Assembly: GCA_016283195.1 (NCBI GenBank)
Contig: JAEEML010000124.1
Location: forward strand, 1 to 38,222
Source: Deltaproteobacteria bacterium
GTDB taxonomy: Bacteria > JAEEML01
Length of the DNA: 38,222 bases
Reading direction: 5' to 3'
Below the pieces are notes generated by a model. That model was not told the DNA's origin, did not search any database, and saw only the letters and a program-made list of their open reading frames with translations. Positions 1-9,499 of the stretch are shown one piece after another. A program made the position numbers and the translations under genes. Every line of letters begins with the position of its first letter. Within the stretch, counting starts at the first letter, position 1.

Positions 1-632
1 ACCTCCGAAGTGAGTGTGGAGCCGGCACCAATATAAGCGCCTTCATGAATAATCAGCGGAGCCACAATGGTACTGTTAGAGCCGATAAAACAACCCGCGC
101 CTATGGAGGTGCGATGTTTTTTCTCACCATCATAATTACAAGTAATAGTGCCGGCACCGATATTGGTTTTGGCCCCGATATCGCTATCACCCAAATAAGA
201 GAGGTGGTTGGCTTTAACTCCGGCGGCTAAATGGCTGTTTTTTATTTCCACAAAATTGCCCACATGAACATTTTCGCCGCACTCAGCACCGGGCCTTAGG
301 CGTGAATAAGGCCCTATTTGGCAGCTTTCACCCACTTTGGCGTCCTCAAGATAAGAAAAAGCCCGAATGTATGTACCGGCGGCCACCACCATATTTTTGA
401 GGCTGGAATAGCCCTCAATGGTTACATTTTCGCCTATTTCCGTATTGCCGGCGAGGATAACCCCGGGGCCGATAACCGTCCCCTGCCCTATTTTTACGCC
501 TTCATCTATTACCGGCCATGGAGCAGCAGTAAATTGCACTCCGGCAGCCAGGTGGTGCAGCAAAATTTTCTTTTGCTCGGCCTCTCTTTTTAATAAATTA
601 TCTTGTAATTCAATGAGTTTTTCAGATTCCAT
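1..632 (-). CDS. Stand-alone GlmU C-terminal left-handed beta-helix domain (glucosamine-1-phosphate N-acetyltransferase), truncated by window edge at its 3' end
   Basis: Manual reverse-strand translation from ATG at 632-630: [58 protein letters not shown]...[88 protein letters not shown]. Strong SD (GAGGAG) just upstream. Absent from the ORF track because it runs off the window. Confidence 0.92.
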   Translation of the reverse strand, partial: MESEKLIELQDNLLKREAEQKKILLHHLAAGVQFTAAPWPVIDEGVKIGQGTVIGPGVILAGNTEIGENVTIEGYSSLKNMVVAAGTYIRAFSYLEDAKVGESCQIGPYSRLRPGAECGENVHVGNFVEIKNSHLAAGVKANHLSYLGDSDIGAKTNIGAGTITCNYDGEKKHRTSIGAGCFIGSNSTIVAPLIIHEGAYIGAGSTLTSE

Positions 633-641
633 CTTTGCTCC

Positions 642-1118
642 TCACTTAATAAAGTAGGCACCAAGCGCCACTAAAGCCCCGGCATAAATCCCGGCGGCCA
701 CATCATCCATAGTAACGCCAAAGCCATTTTTAACTTTCTTATCGAAAAATGAAGCCGGCCAGGGTTTGGTAATATCAAAAAGGCGAAAGGCGGCAAAAAG
801 CAAAAGAGCCATGAGCGGGCTAAATTGCGGAACCAAAAGAGCTGCCACCAAATAACCGGCTACTTCGTCGATAACAATGCGCCCGTCATCGGTTTCGTTA
901 AATATTTTTCCGGCTTTGTGGGCAATAAGCACCGAAAGTCCGATAAACAAAAGAGTTACCACATATAAAAGCCAGTTTGGCGCCAGCAAAGAACACAATG
1001 AGTAGATGAGCACTCCGCCCAAAGTGCCGAAAGTTCCTGGGGCTTTGGGCAAAAATCCCAGGCCAAAAAAGGTAGCTAAAATCAAAATCAGCTTTTCGCC
1101 AGCACTATACTTTTTCAT
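642..1118 (-). CDS. pgpA: Phosphatidylglycerophosphatase A
   Basis: 158 aa; FGLGFLPKAPGTFGTLGG, IVIDEVAGYLVA, FRLFDITKPWPASFFD, GFGVTMDDVAAGIYA motifs of the PgpA family. Confidence 0.93.
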   Translation of the reverse strand: MKKYSAGEKLILILATFFGLGFLPKAPGTFGTLGGVLIYSLCSLLAPNWLLYVVTLLFIGLSVLIAHKAGKIFNETDDGRIVIDEVAGYLVAALLVPQFSPLMALLLFAAFRLFDITKPWPASFFDKKVKNGFGVTMDDVAAGIYAGALVALGAYFIK

Positions 1119-3481
1119 ATATTTCTAACCCGTAGTAACCAGCCGCCGCCCTCTTTTAAGAGTTCCATGAGCTGCTTATCACCGATAGTATGTAAAATAG
1201 CGCCAAGACGGGCAATAAAATATTCTTCCGGCACCGCCACAGGCAGATTATCACCATAAGCCATAGCGGCAATCACCGTAAGCAGATTTTCCACTTCCGG
1301 GCGCAAAAAACTATACACGCTGTCACAGCTCGTGAGATCATTTAAAAGCTCTTCCGCCAAATCATAGGCCTGCTGCCAGAGCAACTGAGAGATGTAAAGA
1401 TAAATAAGGGCCAACGTATCAAGCATAAACGGCCGGCGGCCTGAGCTCTGTATGCTGGCAAGTTCGCTCATTTTTTCGCGGAATTCCCGGCGATTTCGCT
1501 GCCATAGATAGCGGTGAACGGTGCTCATAAGTTCCAAATAAAGGCTTGGTATGGCACTGCGATCGGTAAAGAAATGCTCAACGGCCAAAAGAGCCATATA
1601 CCAGCGGCGCTTTTCTATTTCCAATACCAGAAAATAGAGGCGGCGCTCCAAAATAAGCCCCGCAGAACGATCCATAGTGGCCACACAAAAATCCATTAGA
1701 GCGCTAAGGTCGCGGCGGTAGATGATTTGTATTAATTCATCCTGCCAGGCGGCATCAGAAGGCGGCAGAGAAAAAGCCCGTTGCAACTTGCTTTCCCCAA
1801 GGCGCGGTGGCCAGGGAGGAAACGGCAGCTCCAAAGAGGCCAATTCAACACATTGGTAAAGCTCGCCGGTGGCAGCAATTTTTATAGCCCCAAGTGCAGT
1901 TGCCGATGTTTTTTCAGCGGCATCCCAAAAAGTTGGCGGCCCCGGAAACGACACAGTGCCTAAAGAGAGATGAATAACCCAATCCAGCCCGGTGAGAATC
2001 AGGCCATCGCTACAAAGAGCTGCGCTTTTAAGAGGGCTAGGAAGCACTAATTCACGATAATTATAGGGCTCTTTCCCGGCTGTTAGGGCAAATTCATAAA
2101 TAATCAGGCCACTATCAATTAAAATGGCAGTATCCTGCCCGGAGGCCAAAAGCTTGGGCGAGATCAGGGTCATGGGCAATTGATAGCGTTTTTGGCGGCG
2201 GCCGCTAAGATAATATAAGCAATATTTATCGGCTTCCTTTGTGAGAATAAAATGCGGTTGAAGCGCAATAAAAGAGGGAGATTTACTGCTTTTAATGTGC
2301 CCAAAACTATTTTGCAGCGCCTCTATATACCAGGTGCGCTGCGCTAAAAAGAGCTGCCGCCTGCTACTCCAAGTATAATTAATAATTTGCCCGTTATTAT
2401 ATAAGAACCAGAGTTCGCCGCTATGTTCATCGTAGGCAAAATCAACAGCTTGCTCAAAAACTCGCGGTTTTATCAGCAAATAGAGCGGGTCTGCCGGATT
2501 ATATTTTACTGTGGGCAGAATAGTCCTTAGCAACATGAGTTCGGCGCCGGCCAAGGTATTGCCGGCCAGCTTTAAAACAGTTGTGGCATCGTTCAAGGGA
2601 TAAAGGGCCAGTAAATCGGCCGGTAGATTAATCTCGGCCGTAAAACCCATAATGGTTAAATACCATGATGAACGCGCCATATCTTCCGTTCGCCACAAAA
2701 AGGCCTCGCCGGCGAGAGCATATAATTCTGCTGCTTCCGGCGCTAATTTGCTGGGTAACAAGCGACTAAAGGCGGCGCTTTTGGCAATTACAAGATTCTT
2801 TTTTTCGGCAGACGAAAAACCAATCAATTTAGGCGACGGCGCTAAATAACGCCCCAGTTCGTCGGCTTTAGAGGCAAATTCTATTAAATAGTCGCTTAAG
2901 AGCTGGGCGGCCTGCGGTGTAAGCCAGTACAGGCTCTCCTCCGGAGAGCTCAGGCGATTTAACAAAATATTAAGCGCCGCCGCCTGGTCGCCGGCTAAAA
3001 GCTGGTTAGCCATTTTTTCCAAAGTGCGGCTTACAGTTAAAGGCGGCGGAGCTTTTTCAATATTGCCGTCGTTTTGCAAAAAACTAATAAAATATGGATA
3101 GATAGGACTTTTAGAAGTTATGCGATAGCCGCTATAAGTGCAAATTGTCAGCCCTGGCCAGCGCAATAAATCCGGCAACAAAAGTTTAAACCGGCCTGTG
3201 GGGCCCGAAGCGCCGAAAAGCGGCAAAGCATGAAAAACATCATCCTCAAAAACTTGCTCAGAGTAGCCGGGAAGCGGCGGCAGTTCCGCGCCCAAAAGGC
3301 GGTAGTTCCGCTCGCCGGAGCGCGGCATATTAAGCCACAAAAGCGGCTCAAGCGGCGCCGGGAAAGCCGGGACAGCAGCCCCGCACTGGCCGCAATAGCG
3401 GCTCACCATAAATGAACCGCACTGCCCGCAGTGTGGCAGAAGGCACAAAAAAGGCCTTGCATTTTCGTTAGTTACCGGCAC
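1115..3481 (-). CDS. Uncharacterised 788-aa protein with N-terminal zinc ribbon (CGQC-x8-CGQC) and possible beta-propeller-like middle
   Basis: Long ORF with GTG start overlapping the upstream gene by 14 bp; N-terminal double CxxC; middle shows beta-strand-rich repeats; C-terminal third looks helical. Confidence 0.75.
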   Translation of the reverse strand: MPVTNENARPFLCLLPHCGQCGSFMVSRYCGQCGAAVPAFPAPLEPLLWLNMPRSGERNYRLLGAELPPLPGYSEQVFEDDVFHALPLFGASGPTGRFKLLLPDLLRWPGLTICTYSGYRITSKSPIYPYFISFLQNDGNIEKAPPPLTVSRTLEKMANQLLAGDQAAALNILLNRLSSPEESLYWLTPQAAQLLSDYLIEFASKADELGRYLAPSPKLIGFSSAEKKNLVIAKSAAFSRLLPSKLAPEAAELYALAGEAFLWRTEDMARSSWYLTIMGFTAEINLPADLLALYPLNDATTVLKLAGNTLAGAELMLLRTILPTVKYNPADPLYLLIKPRVFEQAVDFAYDEHSGELWFLYNNGQIINYTWSSRRQLFLAQRTWYIEALQNSFGHIKSSKSPSFIALQPHFILTKEADKYCLYYLSGRRQKRYQLPMTLISPKLLASGQDTAILIDSGLIIYEFALTAGKEPYNYRELVLPSPLKSAALCSDGLILTGLDWVIHLSLGTVSFPGPPTFWDAAEKTSATALGAIKIAATGELYQCVELASLELPFPPWPPRLGESKLQRAFSLPPSDAAWQDELIQIIYRRDLSALMDFCVATMDRSAGLILERRLYFLVLEIEKRRWYMALLAVEHFFTDRSAIPSLYLELMSTVHRYLWQRNRREFREKMSELASIQSSGRRPFMLDTLALIYLYISQLLWQQAYDLAEELLNDLTSCDSVYSFLRPEVENLLTVIAAMAYGDNLPVAVPEEYFIARLGAILHTIGDKQLMELLKEGGGWLLRVRNI

Positions 3482-4274
3482 AGAGCACCACCACTTCCGG
3501 GGAAATATGAATCAAAACACTTTCCGCCGCATAACGCTTATTAATCTGGCGCAAAAGTCCGGCCTTGTCATGGGCCAGCCCTTCCAGCTGCCAGCGCTGT
3601 CTGGCGGCATCAGCCACCACCCGCTCGGCAATGCGCTTACTGGTTAAAAAATAATATGTATCTATCTGTTCCAGTTGGCGTTTGCGCTCTTCTTCCATAG
3701 CCAAAGTGGCCGCATTTATTTTCTCGGCCAGAGCCTCTTTAAAATATGCTTCGGCCAAATTCTCCACTTTTTGTAACACGCTCTCATCCCAAGCAGGAAA
3801 AACGGCACCTTCACTCAGGCTGGCGAGTAAATTCTGCTCTTCATCGGCCGTGAGCTGCGGCAAAAGCTGTGGTTCGCCGCTTTCCGGCAGCCAAAAAGGC
3901 AAAAGACAAAGCTCTTCATCTATATTCACTGCGCGGATAGATACATTCCACCAGACAAAAAAGAATTGCCCGCTCCCGGCACTCATGTTATGCCATTTTT
4001 CCGGCAAATTGCGCCGTTTTTTGGCCAAAAGCCGCGCTTTATACACTGCCTGGCAATGCTCCAGAATATGTTCCACAAGCCAAGAAAATTGGCTGGTGGA
4101 ATGGGCTTCGTCCATAGAAGTTACAGTGATGGTGCTACCGGCTGCCCGCCCGGCCAAAGTAGCTGTCTCCGGAATGGCTATTTTTAGCTCATCGCCAGCT
4201 AAAACCACCTCGTTATATCCAAGAAGCTCCTTACTGTATTCTGCCAAAAGCGGCAGGGCACTTTTTTCACTCAT
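3468..4274 (-). CDS. Uncharacterised 268-aa protein, helical/coiled C-terminal part; partner of adjacent SNF2 helicase
   Basis: ORF overlaps both neighbours (8 bp with the SNF2 gene, 14 bp with the 788-aa gene). C-terminus ...RQLEQIDTYYFLTSKRIAERVV...LLRQINKRYAAESVLIHISPEVVVLCAG. Confidence 0.75.
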   Translation of the reverse strand: MSEKSALPLLAEYSKELLGYNEVVLAGDELKIAIPETATLAGRAAGSTITVTSMDEAHSTSQFSWLVEHILEHCQAVYKARLLAKKRRNLPEKWHNMSAGSGQFFFVWWNVSIRAVNIDEELCLLPFWLPESGEPQLLPQLTADEEQNLLASLSEGAVFPAWDESVLQKVENLAEAYFKEALAEKINAATLAMEEERKRQLEQIDTYYFLTSKRIAERVVADAARQRWQLEGLAHDKAGLLRQINKRYAAESVLIHISPEVVVLCAGN

Positions 4275-6165
4275 GCTGCTCTCCGGCGGAAAAGTTAAGA
4301 ATGGTGGCCGTCATCTGGCGGTCATGGTCAAATAAGAGCTGGGCCTCCTCAATCTCCTTGGCCAGTTCTTTAAAACGTTTCAAAAGCTCCTCATCTTCGA
4401 CGCTTTCCAAAATAGCCTGCCCTATGCGCCCCTCTATAGTGGCCTCATTTTTCACATAGCTCAAAATAGAATCAATTTCGCCGACAACCTTGGTAAAGAG
4501 GCCTATCTTGGCCCAGAGCAACGCCAAAAGATAACTCTCAAAAGTGCCTTCACTCACAATATTAAATATTTCCACTATATTTTGCTGCCCCAAACGATGC
4601 ACCCGACCGATGCGCTGTTCCACCCGCATGGGATTCCAAGGCAAATCATAGTTAATAATGCGGTGGCAAAATTGCAAGTTGAGACCCTGCCCGCCAACTT
4701 CGGTGCTAATCATAATGGGCACATCGGCTTTAAAAGCCGCCAGCTGCTCCCGGCGTACGCGCTCTGTTTGGGCGCCGCTAAAGGTGACAAATTTATAGCC
4801 AGCCATAGTGAGAATTTGCTCAAGTTTGGTAAGCGTGGCATGATATTCAGTATAAATTATCACCTTATCGGCAGGATCCCAAGAAGACAAAAGCTTAAGC
4901 AGAGCCTTCATTTTGGCGCTGAGTCCAAGAGATGCCCCCTGCTCCATAATGCGCCGCGCCAGAGCCAGTTGCCCATCATCTTTTATGCGCTTTAGCAAAG
5001 AATTTTCCATAGTGGCCAAAATAGCCGCCGGTGAAGAAGTAGATTCTTTGAGCAAAACCAGCAAAATGAGCAACCACCGACTACGCTCGAATGTATCGCC
5101 GCCAAAGCGATCGGCCAAAACTTCTGTGCGGTAAAGCAGGCGGGCAAGCTCCAAAATAAATTGATAAAAACGCTCTTCGGCAGCCGAAAGCTTTACCGTA
5201 ACCGTTTCCACCTGGCGGCTGGGGATAGGCACCAAAGTAGAGATGCGCCGATTGCGCACCATCACTCGCCGGCAACTGTCTTGCAAAAGATCGGCATTAC
5301 GCACCGAGTGATTCTCATCAATAAAGCGTCGCTTAAAAAAGCGCCGCGAACGAAAATGCCCCGGTTGCACCAACTGAATGAGCGAATAGAGCTCATACAA
5401 ATTATTTTGCAAGGGTGTGGCCGTTAAAAGCAGTGTGTAGCGACGCGGCAAGCTGTACATAAAGCGGTACAAAATGGTGTTACTGCTGCGCAAAATCTGG
5501 GCTTCGTCAACAATAACCATATCCAGCGCCTGGCTGGCCGCCAGAGTATTATATGGTGCTCCGCGCACTCGCTGGTGAGAAATAATAGCTATATCCGGCC
5601 AGTGTTCCGGCACATCATGAATAATCTCTGCCGCAAGACCAAATTTTTCCGCCAGTTCGTTCTGCCATTGCTCCATAAGAGCTGCCGGCACAATAATAAG
5701 CGTTTTTTTGACCATTTTGCGGGCCAAGAGCTCATTTAATATAAGGCCGGCCTCCACCGTTTTGCCAAGACCGACTTCATCGGCCAAAATAGCGTTCCCG
5801 CCCATGCTTCCCAGCACCTGACGCACGGCTTGCAACTGATAATCACGCGGCATAAAGGGCAAAGTGCCCAGAGTTTTAAATTGAAAGCCGCCGTTTTGCC
5901 TGAGCATTCGCCGGCAATTTATGGCTGCTCTAAGATGAGCCATGGTGGCATTATGGGCTCGCTTTTGGCGTAGCTTTTCCCAAAGCGGCGCGGCAAATGG
6001 TGCCATCTTCCAAGTCGGCCCGGAGAGCGGCTCTAATTCTTCCGGAGATGCCGAAGGCGCGGCATTTTTGGCACAGCCGCAAAAGAGGCAAAAGGCGGCG
6101 CTCAGCGGGTTATCTTCCCCGCATTTTGGGCAGCGATAAAAGGTATAATCACCTAAAACCGGCAT
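4267..6165 (-). CDS. SNF2-family (RapA/HepA-like) DEAD/DEAH-box helicase with N-terminal zinc ribbon
   Basis: 632 aa; CPKCGEDNPLSAAFCLFCG zinc ribbon, ADEVGLGKTVEAGLI (Walker A), VIVDEAQ (motif II), LLLTATPLQNNLYELYSL, STEVGGQGLNLQFCHRIINYDLPWNPMRVEQRIGRVHRLGQ. Confidence 0.95.
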   Translation of the reverse strand: MPVLGDYTFYRCPKCGEDNPLSAAFCLFCGCAKNAAPSASPEELEPLSGPTWKMAPFAAPLWEKLRQKRAHNATMAHLRAAINCRRMLRQNGGFQFKTLGTLPFMPRDYQLQAVRQVLGSMGGNAILADEVGLGKTVEAGLILNELLARKMVKKTLIIVPAALMEQWQNELAEKFGLAAEIIHDVPEHWPDIAIISHQRVRGAPYNTLAASQALDMVIVDEAQILRSSNTILYRFMYSLPRRYTLLLTATPLQNNLYELYSLIQLVQPGHFRSRRFFKRRFIDENHSVRNADLLQDSCRRVMVRNRRISTLVPIPSRQVETVTVKLSAAEERFYQFILELARLLYRTEVLADRFGGDTFERSRWLLILLVLLKESTSSPAAILATMENSLLKRIKDDGQLALARRIMEQGASLGLSAKMKALLKLLSSWDPADKVIIYTEYHATLTKLEQILTMAGYKFVTFSGAQTERVRREQLAAFKADVPIMISTEVGGQGLNLQFCHRIINYDLPWNPMRVEQRIGRVHRLGQQNIVEIFNIVSEGTFESYLLALLWAKIGLFTKVVGEIDSILSYVKNEATIEGRIGQAILESVEDEELLKRFKELAKEIEEAQLLFDHDRQMTATILNFSAGEQHE

Positions 6166-6175
6166 AGCACCACAC

Positions 6176-6997
6176 CTAGTCCACTAAAACCACAAGAGCC
6201 CCGGCCGACAAAAGCTGCCTGAGGCGCTTGGTTTCGCTGATTAACTGGCTATCTTCCGCTGAGAGGACGATATCCACCGGATAGGTGCCGCTGCTTTTTA
6301 CAGCTTTAACGTGCCAGGGATTAGCTCCCGCCCTTTGGGCCAATTTGCGCGTCACCTCTTTTATGTAAATAAGCGGCCCAACCTCCATGAGCGCTGCCGA
6401 ATCGGCGGTATCAAAAAGCACCGCCCCCTGCGGAGAGCGAATTTTGGGCAAGAGCGCCGGTTTAAGGCCGGTGCCACGCGCGTCGATAATAATACCGCTG
6501 GCCGCCCCCTTTAGCGGCGTCACTTTGGTATTTCTTTGTTCACCCGGTTCTAATTTGGCATAGAGAATAGCCGAAAATGCCCCTTCGAGCGGCATATAAG
6601 TTGTCACTTCAGCCGAATTATCAGCCCCAAATTTCACTCCGCTTTGGCGATAACTGCGTAAAATACCGCGCACTTTGTATTTTAGCGCCCCCTTCTCTTC
6701 CAAATAGGCCAAAAGTGTCTGGTTTGAGTTAAAGCGAATGCCGCTAAGCATATCTATATAGGCCCGCCAGGCCTTTTGCTTGGCCGCAAGCTCTGCTCCC
6801 TCACGCGCCTGGGCTGGTGATTCCGGGTCCGGATAAGGAGAGGCTTTAGCCACCACTTTGAGCTGCCTGGTACTCCAGTCAATAGTTCCTTTGTTAAGGC
6901 GTTCAACTTTTTCGTTAGCTAAAAGAGCAAGCGGAAATAAAAAAGATATAAGCCCAAACAAAAGAGCTGTTTTTCCGCTTTTAAGGAACCGTTTCAT
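6176..6997 (-). CDS. Secreted LPP20/FlgT-like envelope protein
   Basis: 273 aa with signal peptide (ALLFGLISFLFPLALLANE) and the ..AREGAELAAKQKAWRAYIDML..SGIIIDARGTGLKPALLPKI.. pattern seen in LPP20/FlgT-like proteins. Confidence 0.6.
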   Translation of the reverse strand: MKRFLKSGKTALLFGLISFLFPLALLANEKVERLNKGTIDWSTRQLKVVAKASPYPDPESPAQAREGAELAAKQKAWRAYIDMLSGIRFNSNQTLLAYLEEKGALKYKVRGILRSYRQSGVKFGADNSAEVTTYMPLEGAFSAILYAKLEPGEQRNTKVTPLKGAASGIIIDARGTGLKPALLPKIRSPQGAVLFDTADSAALMEVGPLIYIKEVTRKLAQRAGANPWHVKAVKSSGTYPVDIVLSAEDSQLISETKRLRQLLSAGALVVLVD

Positions 6998-7006
6998 GGC
7001 GCACCA

Positions 7007-7729
7007 TTACATTTTATAGCGGCCGAAATAGCGCTTGTCCAAATTAGACAAAAGCTCTTTTAAAACCTCCGGATCAACATTTTCATCGCCAAGCAGGAGA
7101 GCAGCCGGCTCTGCGGGAGCCTGCTCCTCATCTTCATCATTTTCTTCTTCCTCTTCTTTGGCTTCCTCCGCGGCCATTTCGGCTGCGCAATCTTCGCCCT
7201 CGTGGCTTTCCGGAGGCACACGGCCACTCATGGAGGCGAGAAGCGGCAAAATCTGCATCCCGATATTTTGATCGCTCTCTTTAATAACCGGCAAGTCGCC
7301 TTCATCATTGGTAAGGTCGTAAAGTTCTCTAAAAACCTCATCATAGCAATAAAACGGCTTGCCGGTTAACATGGAAAGTAAGACACAATCACTGGGTTTA
7401 ATTGGCAACACCAGCTGTTTTTCCATGCCAACCAAGGTCATTTGGGCGCTATAAAGAGCATTTTTTATGGCAGTTATTTCTAAATCAACCAGCTCAATAT
7501 CAAAACCTTTTAGCACCATCAAAAGCAAATCTATGGCCGACGGTTTTTGCAACTCAGCTCGGCCGCTTTTTTGGGCGACAATTCTAAGAGCCGCTAAAAT
7601 GGATATACCAATGGGCAAACAGCGTTTTTCGCCTTCCAGCTCCCGGAGGACCATAATGGGCTGCAGAAAGCCCTGTTCACTGCTCATATCTTCAAATTCA
7701 ATTAATCTTCGCGCGGCATCGTCAGCCAT
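7007..7729 (-). CDS. Bifunctional nuclease (DUF151/BFN) domain protein with acidic C-terminal tail
   Basis: LPIGISILAALRIV...PSAIDLLLMVLKGFDIELVDLEITAIKNALYSAQMTL...VLPIKPSDCVLLSMLTGKPFYCYDEV matches DUF151; Asp/Glu-rich C-terminal linker. Confidence 0.85.
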   Translation of the reverse strand: MADDAARRLIEFEDMSSEQGFLQPIMVLRELEGEKRCLPIGISILAALRIVAQKSGRAELQKPSAIDLLLMVLKGFDIELVDLEITAIKNALYSAQMTLVGMEKQLVLPIKPSDCVLLSMLTGKPFYCYDEVFRELYDLTNDEGDLPVIKESDQNIGMQILPLLASMSGRVPPESHEGEDCAAEMAAEEAKEEEEENDEDEEQAPAEPAALLLGDENVDPEVLKELLSNLDKRYFGRYKM

Positions 7730-9047
7730 GGCAAAGTTCTCCCCTAAGTGAGTGGGTACCGATAGCGGTTATTTTTACCGTTACCAAACTCCCCGGCTTA
7801 ACATCAGCCGAAAAATGAACCAGCTTATTGCCTTCGGTGCGACCGGTAATAAGGCTTTTATCGCTTTTACTGGGCCCTTCCACCAACACTTTTAGCTCTT
7901 TTCCCAAAAGCTTTTCCATGTGCTTTTGAGAATGAATATTTTGAATTTCAACAATTTTTGTGAGCCTGGCCACCTTCTCTTTTTGCGGCACATCATCCAC
8001 TAGTTCTGCAGCTTTAGTATGCGGCCTCGGCGAGTAAGCAAAAACAAAAAGATCTGTATAATCAGCTAGTTCTACAAGAGAAGCCGTTTCCAGAAAATCG
8101 CTTTCGCTCTCGCCGGGGAAGCCAACAAGAATATCAGTGGTGAGCGCAATATCCGGCACATAAGAACGGATCATCTGCAATAAATCCAGATAATGTTCCC
8201 GCGTATAACCCCGGCCCATAGCTTTTAAAACCTTGTTGGAACCGGCTTGTACCGGCAAGTGCAGAGCCTTACAAATATTTGGCACATCAGCTATGGCCTT
8301 AACAATATCCGCGCTTAAATCTTTGGGGTGGCTGGTCATAAAGCGCAGGCGTTTAAGCCCCGGCACCTCGGCCACATAGCGCAAAAGGTCGGCAAAGGTA
8401 GCCACGCTGCCGCTGCCTTTATAGGAATTGACATTTTGCCCCAAAAGGGAAACTTCCTGCACTCCCTGCTCCGTGAGGCGCTTAACTTCGTCGTAAATAT
8501 CCTGAGCCGGGCGACTGCGCTCCGGCCCGCGCGCATAAGGCACTACGCAGTAAGCACAAAAATTATCACAGCCTTTCATTACCGTAACAAAGGCGCTAGG
8601 GCCGGTATGTGAACAGGCGGCGGGGATAAAATCATGCGCCTCTCCACACTGCGGCTCATTTGTCCACACTTTGCGCCCTTTTAAGCTGCCGCCCAAAAGC
8701 TCCGGCAAGCGGTAATAATCATTGGGGCCGACAAAATGGCTGACGGCAGTCACTTTACCCAGCAGCTCGCGCTGATGCACCTGCGCCATGCAACCGGCCA
8801 TGACAATTAGCGGCGGGTTTTCCTGCTTGGCATAGGTACCAATAAGAGAAAGGGCTTTTTGCTCGGCTTTGGCCCGCACACTGCAGGTGTTGACAATAAG
8901 CACATCGGCGCTACCTACGGCATCATCCTCACCGCCCAGGGAGACAGTGTAACCGGCAGCTTGCAAAATCTCAGCCATGCGCTCGCTGTCGCAGACATTC
9001 ATCTGGCAACCAAAGGTAATAATCTGTACATGTGGTAAATTCATCAC
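7722..9047 (-). CDS. miaB: tRNA-2-methylthio-N6-dimethylallyladenosine synthase
   Basis: 441 aa; [22 protein letters not shown], radical-SAM [47 protein letters not shown]-terminal TRAM domain. Confidence 0.97.
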   Translation of the reverse strand: MMNLPHVQIITFGCQMNVCDSERMAEILQAAGYTVSLGGEDDAVGSADVLIVNTCSVRAKAEQKALSLIGTYAKQENPPLIVMAGCMAQVHQRELLGKVTAVSHFVGPNDYYRLPELLGGSLKGRKVWTNEPQCGEAHDFIPAACSHTGPSAFVTVMKGCDNFCAYCVVPYARGPERSRPAQDIYDEVKRLTEQGVQEVSLLGQNVNSYKGSGSVATFADLLRYVAEVPGLKRLRFMTSHPKDLSADIVKAIADVPNICKALHLPVQAGSNKVLKAMGRGYTREHYLDLLQMIRSYVPDIALTTDILVGFPGESESDFLETASLVELADYTDLFVFAYSPRPHTKAAELVDDVPQKEKVARLTKIVEIQNIHSQKHMEKLLGKELKVLVEGPSKSDKSLITGRTEGNKLVHFSADVKPGSLVTVKITAIGTHSLRGELCHG

Positions 9048-9499
9048 TCTCGCCCTGTCGAACCAAATCCGCCGCCACCGCGCTCTGTGTCATTAAGGCT
9101 CTCACTAACAATAAAATCAGCCTTCATAACCGGCGCAATCACCAGCTGAGCCACGCGCATACCGCTTTCCACAACAAAAGGTTCACGGCCAAAATTATGC
9201 AAAATAACCTTAACTTCTCCGCGATAATCGGCATCTATCGTCCCCGGACTGTTGGGGATAGTAAGATGCGCCTTCAAGGCCAGGCCACTACGCGGGCGCA
9301 CCTGCCCTTCATAGCCGGCGGGTATAGCGATAGCCAGGCCGCAAGGCACCAGAGCCGTAGCCCCGGGCTCAATAGTCATTGGGGCATCAAGGGCGGCCCT
9401 TAAATCAGCACCGGCGGCCAAAAGAGTCTTGTATTCCGGCACGCCGGCGCTAGGGTGCAAGAGCTTTACACCAATATTTACCTGCCTATTATCGTTCAT
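9044..9499 (-). CDS. dut: dUTP diphosphatase
   Basis: 151 aa; [56 protein letters not shown]: all five Dut motifs. Confidence 0.97.
   Translation of the reverse strand: MNDNRQVNIGVKLLHPSAGVPEYKTLLAAGADLRAALDAPMTIEPGATALVPCGLAIAIPAGYEGQVRPRSGLALKAHLTIPNSPGTIDADYRGEVKVILHNFGREPFVVESGMRVAQLVIAPVMKADFIVSESLNDTERGGGGFGSTGRE

Noticed and set aside
45-657. Plus-strand ORFs of 61, 91 and 79 aa
   Set aside because: Antisense to the clearly recognisable GlmU C-terminal domain.
1115-6165. Calling the SNF2 module an antiphage defence system
   Set aside because: SNF2 helicases occur in defence systems such as DISARM, but there is no methyltransferase, nuclease, PLD or mobile-element context here and the locus lies in a housekeeping run; kept only as a testable possibility.
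6176-6997. Flagellar FlgT assignment
   Set aside because: Similarity is only at LPP20/FlgT-like level and no flagellar genes are present in the window.
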